NCBI GenBank assembly: GCA_020912385.1
Contig: CP087219.1
Location: forward strand, 806,001 to 870,000
DNA length: 64,000 nt
Source: Neofusicoccum parvum
Taxonomy: Eukaryota; Ascomycota; Dothideomycetes; Botryosphaeriales; Botryosphaeriaceae
Direction: 5' to 3'
The notes under the pieces were generated by a model. The model searched no databases and was not told where the DNA came from. It worked only from the letters and a program-made list of their open reading frames with translations. Below, in pieces: positions 47,276 through 57,046 of the stretch (the stretch's first letter is position 1; every line of letters starts with the position of its first letter). The position numbers were made by a program, and so were the translations under genes.

Positions 47276-48051
47276 ATGACTTCGAGACTGGTACTCTGTC
47301 TCGGTGACCTCTTCATCCCGGACCGCGCCTCGGTATGCTCCCGTCGCCCCCGTCCCCGCCCGCCCCCGTGGCGCCCCGGCTGACCGTCTGCGCAGGACAT
47401 TCCCGCAAAGGTACAGCTCCCACCGCGCCCGCGCCCGCGCGCCCTCTGACGCGCCGCAGTTCAAGAAGCTTCTCGCCCCGGGCAAAATCGGCCAGATCCT
47501 GTGTCTCGGGAACCTCACCGACAAGGATACCTACGACTTCCTGCGCAGCACCGCCCCCGACCTGCAGATCGTGAAGGGCGACTTCGACGTCGACGCTCCC
47601 AACCTCGCCCTCTCCAAGGTCGTCACGCACGGCTCGCTGCGCATCGGCTTCACCCATGGCCACACCATCATCCCGCCAGGCGATCCCGACAGCCTGCTGA
47701 TCGCCGCCCGCCAGATGGACGTCGACGTCCTGCTGTGGGGCGGCACCCACCGCTTCGAGGCATACGAGATGGAGGGCAAGTTCTTCGTCAACCCCGGCAC
47801 CGCCACTGGCGCCATGACGACCGGCTGGTGGGCCGAAGAGGAGGACCCCACCCCCAGCTTCGTGCTCATGGATGTGCGTCCAAGTGCTGCTCCGCTCCAG
47901 GCAGCCATTGCTCAAGCTGACGCGTCAACTGCAGGTCCAGGGAGATGTGCTGGTGCTCTACGTCTACCAGCTGCGCAAGGACGCGAATGGCAACGAAAAC
48001 GTGGGAGTGGAGAAGGTGTCGTTCCGGAAAAATGGAGGTGGTCTGGCATGA
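47276..48051 (+). CDS. VPS29: Vacuolar protein sorting protein 29 (retromer subunit)
   Basis: Four exons, 47276-47332, 47396-47410, 47460-47873 and 47935-48051, encode 200 residues. Exon 2 is only 15 nt and encodes DIPAK, which is invariant in the family between LGDLFIPDRAS and FKKLLAPGKI. The metallophosphoesterase-like fold is visible: LCLGDLFIP, LCLGNLTD, VKGDFDVD, GFTHGHTIIPPGD, WGGTHRFEAYE and FVNPGTATGA. Vps29 binds Vps35 in the retromer core that returns receptors from endosomes to the Golgi. The phosphatase-like site is generally regarded as inactive. All introns are 48-63 nt. Confidence 0.95.
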
Positions 48052-50044
48052 GTGTAATTGGGAAACGACACAGCAGAGTTCCGAGAGGCGCAAATGATAC
48101 CATATCCCGCTACGGCCATCACTCCGCTCTCCGCGAGCGCGTGCAAACCCGATACTATGTGACCAATGGACATTTCCTAGCTCCCTGCTTCTTCCGATCC
48201 GAAGCTTATTCGTTGCTTGTGGCTTGTCTCACCTCTTGACGACCGTTTACCCCGCAGTTTGGTTGACTCAGAAGAGCGCGTGGGATGTGCGGCTACGCCC
48301 TCAGTCCGGGGAATTATGGTGGAGTTGCTCTACGGAGAGATGCGGAGTACATTTTCGGAGAGCTGACGTCGCGCCAGAAAACGTTTGACCAGGGGTCTTT
48401 CCGTTTAGCGCCGTAAATCGAAGCTTCTATCGACCCGATTCCCCCTTCCCCGCATGCAAGAAGTAGCAAAGATAGGTTGCTCCCGTAAGATCCCCGTGGC
48501 AGGGATGGAGCACCAGAGAACAGGCTCCGCCGCTAATGCAGTCGCTGTCTGGGTTTCGTCTCAAGATGTTCGGAAAGAATAGAACTGCGAGGTCTCCGAA
48601 CAGTCATAACAACACTCGTATCTCCCGCCGTGCCATAGCGAGCAACCACGCGACGAAAATCTTTCGTACTTCTGAGTCGAAATCTTACAAGGGCTGAAAC
48701 TCGCTGGAGGCAGGTCCACGCCAGCAAGCCTGCGATTGAAAGTTCATTTGATGTCTATCTGTGGTTTCTGGCCTCCCATGTTTCTCCTGCTCCATCTATC
48801 CGCCCTTATAGGGTCCAGATCTTCTGAGCTTCGTATGTCTGCAAGCAAAGAGCACTAACACTCGCCCAACCTTGCTTGTGCCGACTGTACTATGCTAGCC
48901 AGCTTATCATTGCCTGGCTGACGTACTGACAGGTGAGCTAAGGGTCTGGTCCCTGATTCATGGAGACGGCACCAGGCCAATGACCGCAGGAATAATGCGA
49001 CATATCGTCCGCACATGCGGCTGTCAAGGGTGCAGGCAAGACCAGTTCGGGAGAGCGGCAGCATGTTCGTTCACAGCAATACTAACGTAGCCACAACTGC
49101 GTGGCTAGAAGCCGCGCAAGCTTGGCTTAGCTTGCATATCGCCCATCACCAAATGGCAGGAATACGAAGGGGACCGCTTGCTCAGCTACCAATTTTGCGT
49201 TGCCAAGCTCATCCAACCCGTGCATTGGGCGAGCAAAAGGATATTCAGGTCCTTCAGACGAGAGAAAAGAGAGGCGGCGTAAGAGAAGATACGGCAACGA
49301 GGAGGCCGTCGAAGGCGGTGGTCCGACAGAGGCACCTTGGCTTGTTTTCAACGTTGCACGAGTTCGAGCATGTGCTCTTTCCGCATGACGCCTGGCTCCC
49401 TGGCTGCCATGCGCCTTTGTTCGGGATGTGTCCTTGACGACGTGGAGGTAGTGGAACCGTGCTCGGGCGGCCCAAGCTCCGATGCGCGAACGGCCAGGCT
49501 GTTCATGATGGAGTGGGGCGGCCGGATGAGAAGTGGATCGACGTTGGGCGATGTAAGGTGGTGCAGCCCCAGGGTCGCGGTCGCAGCGAGAAATCAATTG
49601 AAGCGTCCTTGCACCCGCACAAATCGGCTCGATTCCTGCGCAGGTGTGCAGCCGCCGTGCTCGAATTGCCATGTTCGCCGCGTGCAGTGCAGGGCCGCCC
49701 ATCCCGTCAATTTCGCCAGGGTTCTCTGGGCGAATGGGAAAGAGATGCTGGACCAGGGGGCCGGCTTCCCACGGCATCTGGCCAATCCCCGAGCGTGCTC
49801 AGCCTGTCTGGCCCCTGGTGCTGGCGGTGCAGCGTAAGGGATCCTGGAGGAGCCGTTTCGCCGCGCACAGCCTCAGTTCCGTCCGTCCCGGCACTCGGAT
49901 CTGTGTCCGTTGCGTCATAACGGCTCACAGCCCCTTCGCAATCAGCGTCCAACCACTCTCGCAGCATCAACGGCTCTTCGACTCCCGTTCCTCCCTCAGT
50001 CTGCAGCCGTCGCTCTCCTCCACCCTTGCTTGTTTTCCGGGGCC
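48052..50044. other. 2 kb spacer upstream of the bZIP gene
   Basis: Holds the Vps29 3' flank and a long upstream region of the bZIP gene. Frames around 49.1-49.9 kb overlap on both strands and have no motif. The last 250 bp is pyrimidine-rich, like a fungal 5' leader. Nothing else seen. Confidence 0.5.
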
Positions 50045-50761
50045 ATGTCAGAAGTTCACTGCGCATTTGGCCGCCCTCCTGGTCCGCACGACAGTCTCGT
50101 GCGCTTTTCGGATCCTGATGCCCTGGACACTGCGAGGCCAGCGAAGGCGTCCAGCGGCACCAAAAAGCGCAGGGCCGCGAGCAAAGACAAGCACGGCCAC
50201 CCCTCCGGCAGAAAGTCCCCCGGACACGACCCCAAGGCGGCCGCAGACAAGGCCAAGAGAGAAGAGTATCTGCGGAAGAACCGCGAGGCCGCGTCCAAAT
50301 GCCGGGCCAAGAAGAAAGACTGGACGCAGCAAATGGACGAGCGCTACCGGGACCTCGCCACGAGGAACCAGCTCCTCCGCGCAGAGCTGGACACCCTCAG
50401 CAACTCGGTGTACGAGCTGAAGGAGATGGTGCTGCAACACGCCGACTGCGGCTTCTTTCCAATCGAAGGTTTCCTGCAGGCCGAGGCGAAGAAGGTCCAA
50501 GCGAGCATTCGGTCCCGGCCCTTCGCCGAAACCTCGACGCAGCCATCGCCGCCAGACCGTGTCAGCTCGTATGCTCAATCCGGCGCCAGGCTGTCTGTGG
50601 ATGATGCTGGAGGTATCTCGGGCTACGGCAGCATGAGCCCTCCTTCGGGAACCGCCTGGACGGGGATGGGCTACACCGATCCTGCAAGCTTTTCTTCGGT
50701 ATCGACCGCAGAGGGACTCGGCTCGGGGCATGGCTGGTTCGGCAAGCTCCAGCAGACTTGA
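50045..50761 (+). CDS. bZIP transcription factor (ATF/CREB-like)
   Basis: A single exon, 238 residues, from the ATG at 50045 (frame open upstream but without a better start). The basic region KREEYLRKNREAASKCRAKK (about 78-97) has the N-x2-AA-x2-CR DNA-contact signature. A leucine zipper follows, with heptad positions running through YRDLATRNQLLRAELDTLSNSVYELKEMVL (about 105-135). The N-terminus is Lys/Ser-rich and the C-terminus is Ser/Gly/Pro-rich and disordered. The basic region is closest to the ATF/CREB group, which binds TGACGTCA-like sites in fungal stress and conidiation control. No obvious MAP-kinase-docking N-terminal region of the AtfA kind is present, so it is a shorter member. 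Confidence 0.88.
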   Translation: MSEVHCAFGRPPGPHDSLVRFSDPDALDTARPAKASSGTKKRRAASKDKHGHPSGRKSPGHDPKAAADKAKREEYLRKNREAASKCRAKKKDWTQQMDERYRDLATRNQLLRAELDTLSNSVYELKEMVLQHADCGFFPIEGFLQAEAKKVQASIRSRPFAETSTQPSPPDRVSSYAQSGARLSVDDAGGISGYGSMSPPSGTAWTGMGYTDPASFSSVSTAEGLGSGHGWFGKLQQT

Positions 50762-51575
50762 CTGCCTTCTCACACAAAGTCGGTCAATATTCGACGTCGA
50801 AGCGACCGAATCTAAGAGAGTTCTTTCCCCTCCGATTCTGGGGGCTCTTTTTCCTTTTTAATTATTACTACGTTCACGAAGTCGACGTGCTTTATGTTTC
50901 CAGTTCTGTTTTTCACGAAATACCCACGAAGTTCGAGGACGACAGCCTTATATGGGCGTTGATGGACCATGAAACGGCATTCAGGACATACAAGAGCTGT
51001 AATATCACACGTTCATTCTTCAATGGATGAACCTGCGAAGAACAGGAATGAGCTTGGGGTCGGTAATTCACTTGGAGGTGCTTCAGCATTTTCAGGGCCC
51101 AATACATGGGAGTGATACTATGCGCCTGGTATATAAGTGGGCCTCGCAGGTGGCTCAACGGATGTTCTTTGTGCTTATCAAGTGGATGCGCTACTAGATG
51201 AGTGGATGTGAGATTTGGCTGATTGAAGAGTGGAAGACTGAGCGTGTTCTGTTTCAGCCTGGGATATTCGAAATTGTGGATTTCTGAAGGTTGAGGCAGA
51301 GTCTTTGCGGCGAGTAAAACACAGTTTGTCTGTATTAATCTTAAATTGGATCATGGAAAGCAAATCGGTGGATGAGTAGACTTGAAAGTGATAAGAGACC
51401 GGCTCGGAAGGTATTGCAACATGCGCATACATTCATGGGCAGTTGAAGCATTCATCCGGACACAGAAACGTAGTAAAAGAATTATCAACCCCATCCGGAT
51501 GAATGCTTCAACTGCCCATGTGTGTACGTGTTGCGATACCTCGTAAATTAACCACGTGTCTTAACAAGTTGGCCG
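50762..51575. other. Convergent spacer holding hairpin repeat copy 3
   Basis: About 810 bp between converging stops of the bZIP and STAND-N genes. It is AT-rich compared with coding DNA. The best-kept inverted repeat occupies 51411-51539. No gene seen. Confidence 0.6.
51411..51539. repeat. Dispersed inverted repeat (hairpin element), copy 3 (best kept)
   Basis: Two arms of about 48-51 bp (51411-51461 and 51492-51539) are near-perfect complements around a 30-bp loop. Each arm has GTATTGCAAC or GTATCGCAAC at its outer end, then CATGGGCAGTTGAAGCATTC and ATCCGGA inward. The arms would form one strong hairpin as DNA or RNA. The right end is 36 bp past the stop of the STAND-N gene. No target-site duplication is obvious by eye. 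Confidence 0.85.
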
Positions 51576-53907
51576 TCAACCCTCAATCCACTCCGCAATC
51601 AAATCCTTTGCCAAAGCCTCCGCAGCATCCCGGTCCAACGTCACCTCAAACGTCTCACTATCCTGCAAAGCTGCATCACTGGACCTTGCACTCCCGCCAC
51701 GTCTAATCGATCCCGAAGTATGATGACTTGGGGGTCTTGGAGACTTCTCACGCTTGTATAGCTCCTCGGTCTCGTGAACCAACCTTTTCTCCTCGCCCTT
51801 TCTCTTTTCTCCTTCTCTCCTCCTCTCCTCCGAAACTCTTCCCTCCAACTCCAGCAACACTTTGCCATCCTGCATCATCTCCGCCTCCACCTCTTGGATC
51901 CTGAACCTCACATCTGGCAGTGCACCGTGCCTGATATCCACTGCCCTGTTCACATCCCTTCTCATTTCCGCCTCCCTCAATCTCCTCCCCAACAACTTCA
52001 CCTCCTCCTTCAGCCTTACCAGCTTGTCTGCATTGACCTCCTGCTTCTTCCTCCGTACGGCAAGATCTTCCTCCATCAACCTCAGTCTCGCTTCCTGGCT
52101 CTGCTTTACCTTCTCTTCTTTGTACGACTTCTCCACCACTTCCACCTCCGGTCCTGCTCTTAGACTGATGTTTTCGCCTTCTGTCTTCCTCATGTAAGCT
52201 ATCTCCTGAAGCGACTCTCTCTCCATTCTCAAAGCTTTCTCTCTCTTCACTGTCTCCAATTTTTTCTCCTCCTGCGCTTTCCTTCTCACATCATCCCCCA
52301 CCTCAACCCCAATCCCCATTCGCTCCAGCCTCCTCCTCACCTCCCTCTCCACCTCCTCACCCCTCTCCACATCCGCGTCGTCATGCGCCGTAACCCACAC
52401 CGGCGCCACGACCCCCACATCCCCGAAAACGCTCTGCACCACCCTCCCCTGCTCGTCCTCCAACCCCTCCACCCCCACCAACCTCGCCCCAGGCAAGCTC
52501 GCCGCGTGCCTCAGGATCATCTGCCGCACCGGCTCGTTGAACGCCCTCAGCCTCGCCGACACCGCCGATCCGCGACCGGCGTCGCCCTCCTTCGCCCTTG
52601 GCCTGCCCAGTATGGCCAAAAGCTCTTCCCGCGGAAGGTGCGCGGCTTCGATGTGGCAGCGCAGGCCCAGCGCGGTGAGCGAGGTGGATTCCGAGGTCGC
52701 GGTCGTGGTCCAGGCGCGGAAGGTCCTGGAGGGCGGGATGCCATCCTCGTGCCCCGAGTCGTAAGGGTCGGGGTCGGAAGGGGTGGGGTCGAACAAGCCT
52801 GCCGACCCCTTGTCCAAGCCTGCGGTGGAGCCGTGGCCGGAGACGCTGCTTGACGGGGACGTGACGGGGAAGGTGTTGTTTGCATGGGCCCAGGGAGAGC
52901 CAGGAGACGGATTCGAAGACGCTGGAGCACCAGAGCCGTGCTGCCGCCTCTGCAGCTCCTTCAATTGCGCATCGAGCGACACCACCGTGGCGAGGAGGTA
53001 AGCCCTCTCAGCTGCGTGTTCCTCCCTCCGCCCCGCCCTGCGAACCAAGAAAAAGAAGTCAGCACCCACGATCGCCCCTTCAATCCACCACCCCATGGAA
53101 GATGTTTGAGAGGACATACTTATTCACCATCTTATTCAGCCCCTTCCACTCCGCCAGGCTGATCGCCAGCATAAGCGTCATCTTCGCCTCCCTTAGATCT
53201 CCCCTCACCCTGTCCAACTCCCCTCTCCGAAAGAAGTACCCGGCCCGCTCTCTCATTGACAGCACGATCTTCTCTCCGCCACCGCCGCCATAACCAAGAA
53301 GCCCGGCATTCGTCGTCCTCGTCTTAACCTTAATCTGCTTGCTGGCGCGGCCCAACTCGTCTTGGAGGGACTCGAAGATGTTTCTGCAGTTCTTGAGGGC
53401 GGGAAGGATGGCGGTGTGTTTGAGCGCCGCACTTGGCGTTGAGCCACCTGCGGCTGTTACGGCGGCCGAGCCCCCAGGCGTGGAGGACAGCTCTTTAATT
53501 TGCTCACTGCTCTCCCACCGTCGTCGAAGATCACATTAGCGTGTGCCATTCCGAGGGGTTTCTTGATAGTCGGAAGTGCTAAACCACAGCGGGCCGCGAG
53601 AGAAATGGCGGCGCGGGGAGAGGAGCTCCAGCCGGCAGAAAAATTCAGGTAAACATGTCACCTGTATGGGTAGTTGACGTTGCCTATTTCTTTTGCAACC
53701 CGCTGTGACACGATTTTAAGGCAGGAGTAGAGGGTGAAAGAGAACGCACAGTATTCCGCAAAGCGCGTAGACGTCGTTACAGACCGTCTCCAGCTCCTTC
53801 GGTGCCCCCTGCGCCGTCTGCACAAACCTGACCAGGCCGGAGGATACGGTCAGACCCAAACTGATTATGCCGGCAGCGCTGGCGGCGATGGAGAAAGGGT
53901 CCGCCAT
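51576..53907 (-). CDS. STAND-type N-terminal domain protein with coiled coils, no NTPase
   Basis: Exons 53907-53750, 53506-53120 and 53037-51576 encode 668 residues with closed phases. The first 55 residues (MADPFSIAASAAGIISLGL..., VCNDVYALCGIL) have the pattern of the fungal STAND N-terminal domain. That domain usually precedes a NACHT or NB-ARC NTPase in heterokaryon-incompatibility and immune-type proteins. Here no P-loop or repeat domain follows. Instead there is a helical region to about residue 230, a Ser/Pro linker, and a long Lys/Glu/Arg coiled coil (about 400-600). Such N-domain-only proteins are common in moulds; a role in signalling or self/non-self recognition is only a guess. Intron 1 is long at 243 nt and holds a remnant of the hairpin repeat. 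Confidence 0.75.
53641..53700. repeat. Single-arm remnant of the hairpin repeat inside intron 1
   Basis: The 16-nt TGTATGGGTAGTTGAC matches the left arm of copy 2 exactly. Only part of one arm is left, and a loosely facing TTGCAAC lies at 53693-53699. It lies in the 243-nt first intron of the STAND-N gene, which is much longer than the usual 50-80 nt. Chance similarity is not excluded. Confidence 0.35.
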
Positions 53908-54726
53908 GCCCTGATCGGGTTGCGACAGGCAATCTCACGACCGTAGCAGAGACGGGTGAAGGGAGGATTGCCGCACTTTGGGGGAGGATCTGGATCGAGT
54001 GTTGGTAGTGAAGCCCGGCCCCTGCCGGGACGAACGACTGGTGTTGGTGGCACCTTCAGCTGAGGGGAAAAATCCACGGCAGGCTTCCCTGTCACACGAG
54101 CAATCAGCTCTCGATCTTTCAGCCTCGCGAGAGCATGGGTCGCCAACATGCAGGTCAGAAATAGAAGCCTTGGCGGGATCCCACCTTGCGCTCAGGGTCT
54201 GCGACATGCTAGCAGGAACAGGGTAAAGCGGCATGCACGAACCCGGTTGCTGGACGGTTGGGCCTCCATTAGTACAGCTGCGGTTCCTCGGTGCGCACAC
54301 CCACCGAAAACGCTCGAGGAGATGTCAACACATGCAGATTGTGCGGGTGTTCGGATGTTACATGCGTAAATTCAAGAAATCAGGTCTACAACATTTGAGG
54401 TATCTTAAAGGGGACTGCGCTTCCAAACGAAGGGCAGGACGAAATTGTGAAAGAAGGCAGATAAGGGAAAGTTTGGAAGCAGGTAGATGCGTTGAAGAAG
54501 CCCGTGACTCCCGAAATGCTCACAAAGACATTGCCGTGACGCCGGGCCCGCGTTGATGTTGTGTATAAGAAAAAGAGTCCCGCACGATGCATACCGGCCA
54601 CCCTATGCGCTCTTCTTCGAAAATGCCACGACCCTCGCATTTGCATGCTCGTTGCCGTCTCTTTCCAGAACAGACTCATCCAAGGAATCTTCCAATTCAT
54701 TCACTGTAAACGACTCGTCACTCGTC
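53908..54726. other. Spacer upstream of the STAND-N gene
   Basis: About 820 bp with the STAND-N promoter on the left and the 3' flank of the GT25 gene on the right. No gene, repeat or RNA seen. Confidence 0.5.
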
Positions 54727-56062
54727 TCAAGGGATCTTCTGCGCTTTCGGTGGCCGTTGCTGATTCGTCTGCTGCTTGCTCGACTGCTTGCTGGACTGCT
54801 GGCGATCTGGCTTCTTCTGCTCCACCGTCTGGACTTGGAGCTCCCTGCCAGGCTTGATGCAGCGGCCCTTCCGACCGACCTCCTGCCTCAGCCAGTTCAA
54901 GCGGTTCACGTCGTCATCCTTGAAATCGAAGCTGCCGCTCCAGAAACCGCAGTCGATGTTCGTGGTCTCGCCGCGCATCTGCATCTGATCCCAGCCACTT
55001 TCGTCGACGGGCGGGATGCGCTCGGGCGTGTGCTCGATGCCGGCGATTATGCTGTCGCCGGGGACATGGTGGAAGAGCTCCGGGTTGATGCTCCAGCAGC
55101 GCAGGCCGTCCGAGATGCAGCCGCGCAGGATTGTGATGTCGTAGGCGTGGTCGCCCGGCCGCGACGACTCGGACCCTGCCAGCTCCGTCAGGAGACGATT
55201 GGCGGAGTGACGCGTCACGGCGTACGCGAAGGTGCACAGCGGGAAGCGGCTCCGGTGCACCAAGCGCATGCGCTCCGTCACGTTCAGATTGGCCAGCAGC
55301 GACGTTGTCCACGGGTGCAGATTGTCAAAGTCCGGCAGCGATTCGTCATGGAAGGCGATGTGGGGAGTGGCCGTCAGGTTCTCGGGAACGACGTGGCCCT
55401 TCTCGAAACCAACGTCCATGCCGTGCCAGTAGTCGCCGCAGTGTCCCATGTACAGCAGGTCCCAGTTCTTGGGGTGTCCGTAGGGGTATGCCGGGTACTT
55501 GGCGTCGGGAAGCAGGGCGCGGAAGGCGGATGCGACGAGCGGAATCTGCTGCGATTTCAGGCGGATGTCCCAGTCGACGTCGTCTTCGATGATCAGAGCG
55601 GTCTCGGCGCCAGACGTCATGAACCTGCGAGTCTCGTCAATAGGCAGATCTTGTGAGGCGCAAGGCGAGCGCAGGGCGGACGCACTCCTTCAAGGCGTGC
55701 AGGTGCCCCAGCCAGGCCAGCAGCGAGCCGCGGCCCAGGGTCGAGTTCACGGGCAGCCTGAAGTTCTCCTCATCCTCGAGGGTCCAGCGCGGCTGGGCAG
55801 GAATTGTGATGTCGATCTCGGTGACGTTCGCGTTGTGGATGAGGCCCTTCCGGCGCGGCGAGCCCTCCTTCGACACGGCGTATATGCGGCCAAAGCCCAG
55901 GGTGGCATTGGTGGCGGGAATGCCGTGGGCATTGAAGCGCTGCAGCGGCGAGCTCCAGCGGTCGCTGAGGGCAGACCAGTAGAGGAAGAGGCAGGCGCAG
56001 ACGGCGGCGGCGACGAGGTAGCGCATCGGCCGGCGAGGCAGTGACGTAGGCGAAATCGACAT
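54727..56062 (-). CDS. GT25-type glycosyltransferase, type II membrane protein
   Basis: Exons 56062-55686 and 55624-54727 (61-nt intron) encode 424 residues. A short basic N-terminus and one membrane anchor (MRYLVAAAVCACLFLYW, about 13-29) give a type II Golgi layout. The luminal part has RFNAHGIPATNAT, RGSLLAWLGHLHALKEF and TALIIEDDVDWD, the LPS-type GT25 pattern with its acidic EDD metal/nucleotide site. The intron lies between the HALKE helix and the EDD strand. A conserved YMGHCGDYW and a C-terminal Gln/Lys-rich low-complexity tail follow. Members transfer galactose or a similar sugar from UDP-sugar. The acceptor in this fungus is not known. N-glycosylation sequons (NAT, NVT, NLT) fit a luminal domain. 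Confidence 0.85.
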
Positions 56063-57046
56063 TCTTCTCGGGACGGAGTGGACAGACGGACGGGAGAGCT
56101 CAGCGGCGCGCGGCCGCAATGTCGTTTTGCACTCGCGACTTGAAGGCCCGGATGTCCAGTCTTGGTCGGGGTTTTTGGCGGAGGCAAGGGGTCCGTCAGG
56201 CGCGAGAAGACATGGTGGCACTTCTCGACGTCTGGCAGCTAAGCCTGGCGCACCTTAAAAGGCACTTAGGGGCCGCGCAGAGGCGGTAGGGCCAGAAATT
56301 ACCGCGCCAGCAGTCAGGCCCCGCGCGAATCGTCATCACCGCTCCACGGGCCTGACTCTCGCACCGCCAGAGATCGATGAGAGTTGCTACAATCGGAGAA
56401 TCTCCGCCGCGCCCGCCCTTGTATAGCTGATACCGCTTGCACAACACCACCAGGGCCCGTCGCACCTGCCCGCGCCCTGCCCGCGCCCTCCCCTCGCGCT
56501 AGCGCCCTGCTCCACATTCAATCTCTCGCCCTCCAGCGGCTTTGCGCCGCATGCTTGGCCGCGCGCGCCTCGTGCGCCAAGCTCACTGGACGCGGCGATC
56601 GCCTCTCCAATTCCAACGTCCTTTGATTATTTGAAGAGCCCAGCCCGCCCTCCGCATCACGCCGACTCCTGACGGCCCGTCTGCGGCTGACGCGAAACTG
56701 GCGTCAGCCATACTTTGCGAGCCGTTCCTGGCTGCCCTTGGATCCCGGTGGCCACATTGCTGACATTTTTCTGCGCGCCTGCAGGAACGCTGTCCTATTT
56801 GCCGGGCCTCGCGTCTACCTAAGGTGCCCTGCATGCGCCCCGCTACGCGTAATGTGCTGGGCAAACGTCCATTTTTTGCTCTCGCATCAGCCACATTGAA
56901 TGGCGCGAGACGCCACCGCATGCCTGTCTCTAACTCCACCGCTATGCGAACGACTCCACTCCTTGAACGCCTTGCCCCGTGCGACCCTTTTCCCCACGAG
57001 GAAACCGGCAAACGCCGACAACCCAAAGAAGTAGCCGGCGTGCCCC
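56063..57046. other. Spacer between GT25 start and PARN stop
   Basis: About 980 bp of GC-rich DNA holding the GT25 promoter and the PARN 3' flank. Frames on both strands lack motifs. Nothing else seen. Confidence 0.5.

Noticed and set aside
46838..47400. Overlapping Arg/Ala/Pro-rich frames on both strands before VPS29
   Set aside because: Extremely GC-rich promoter DNA; no coding features.
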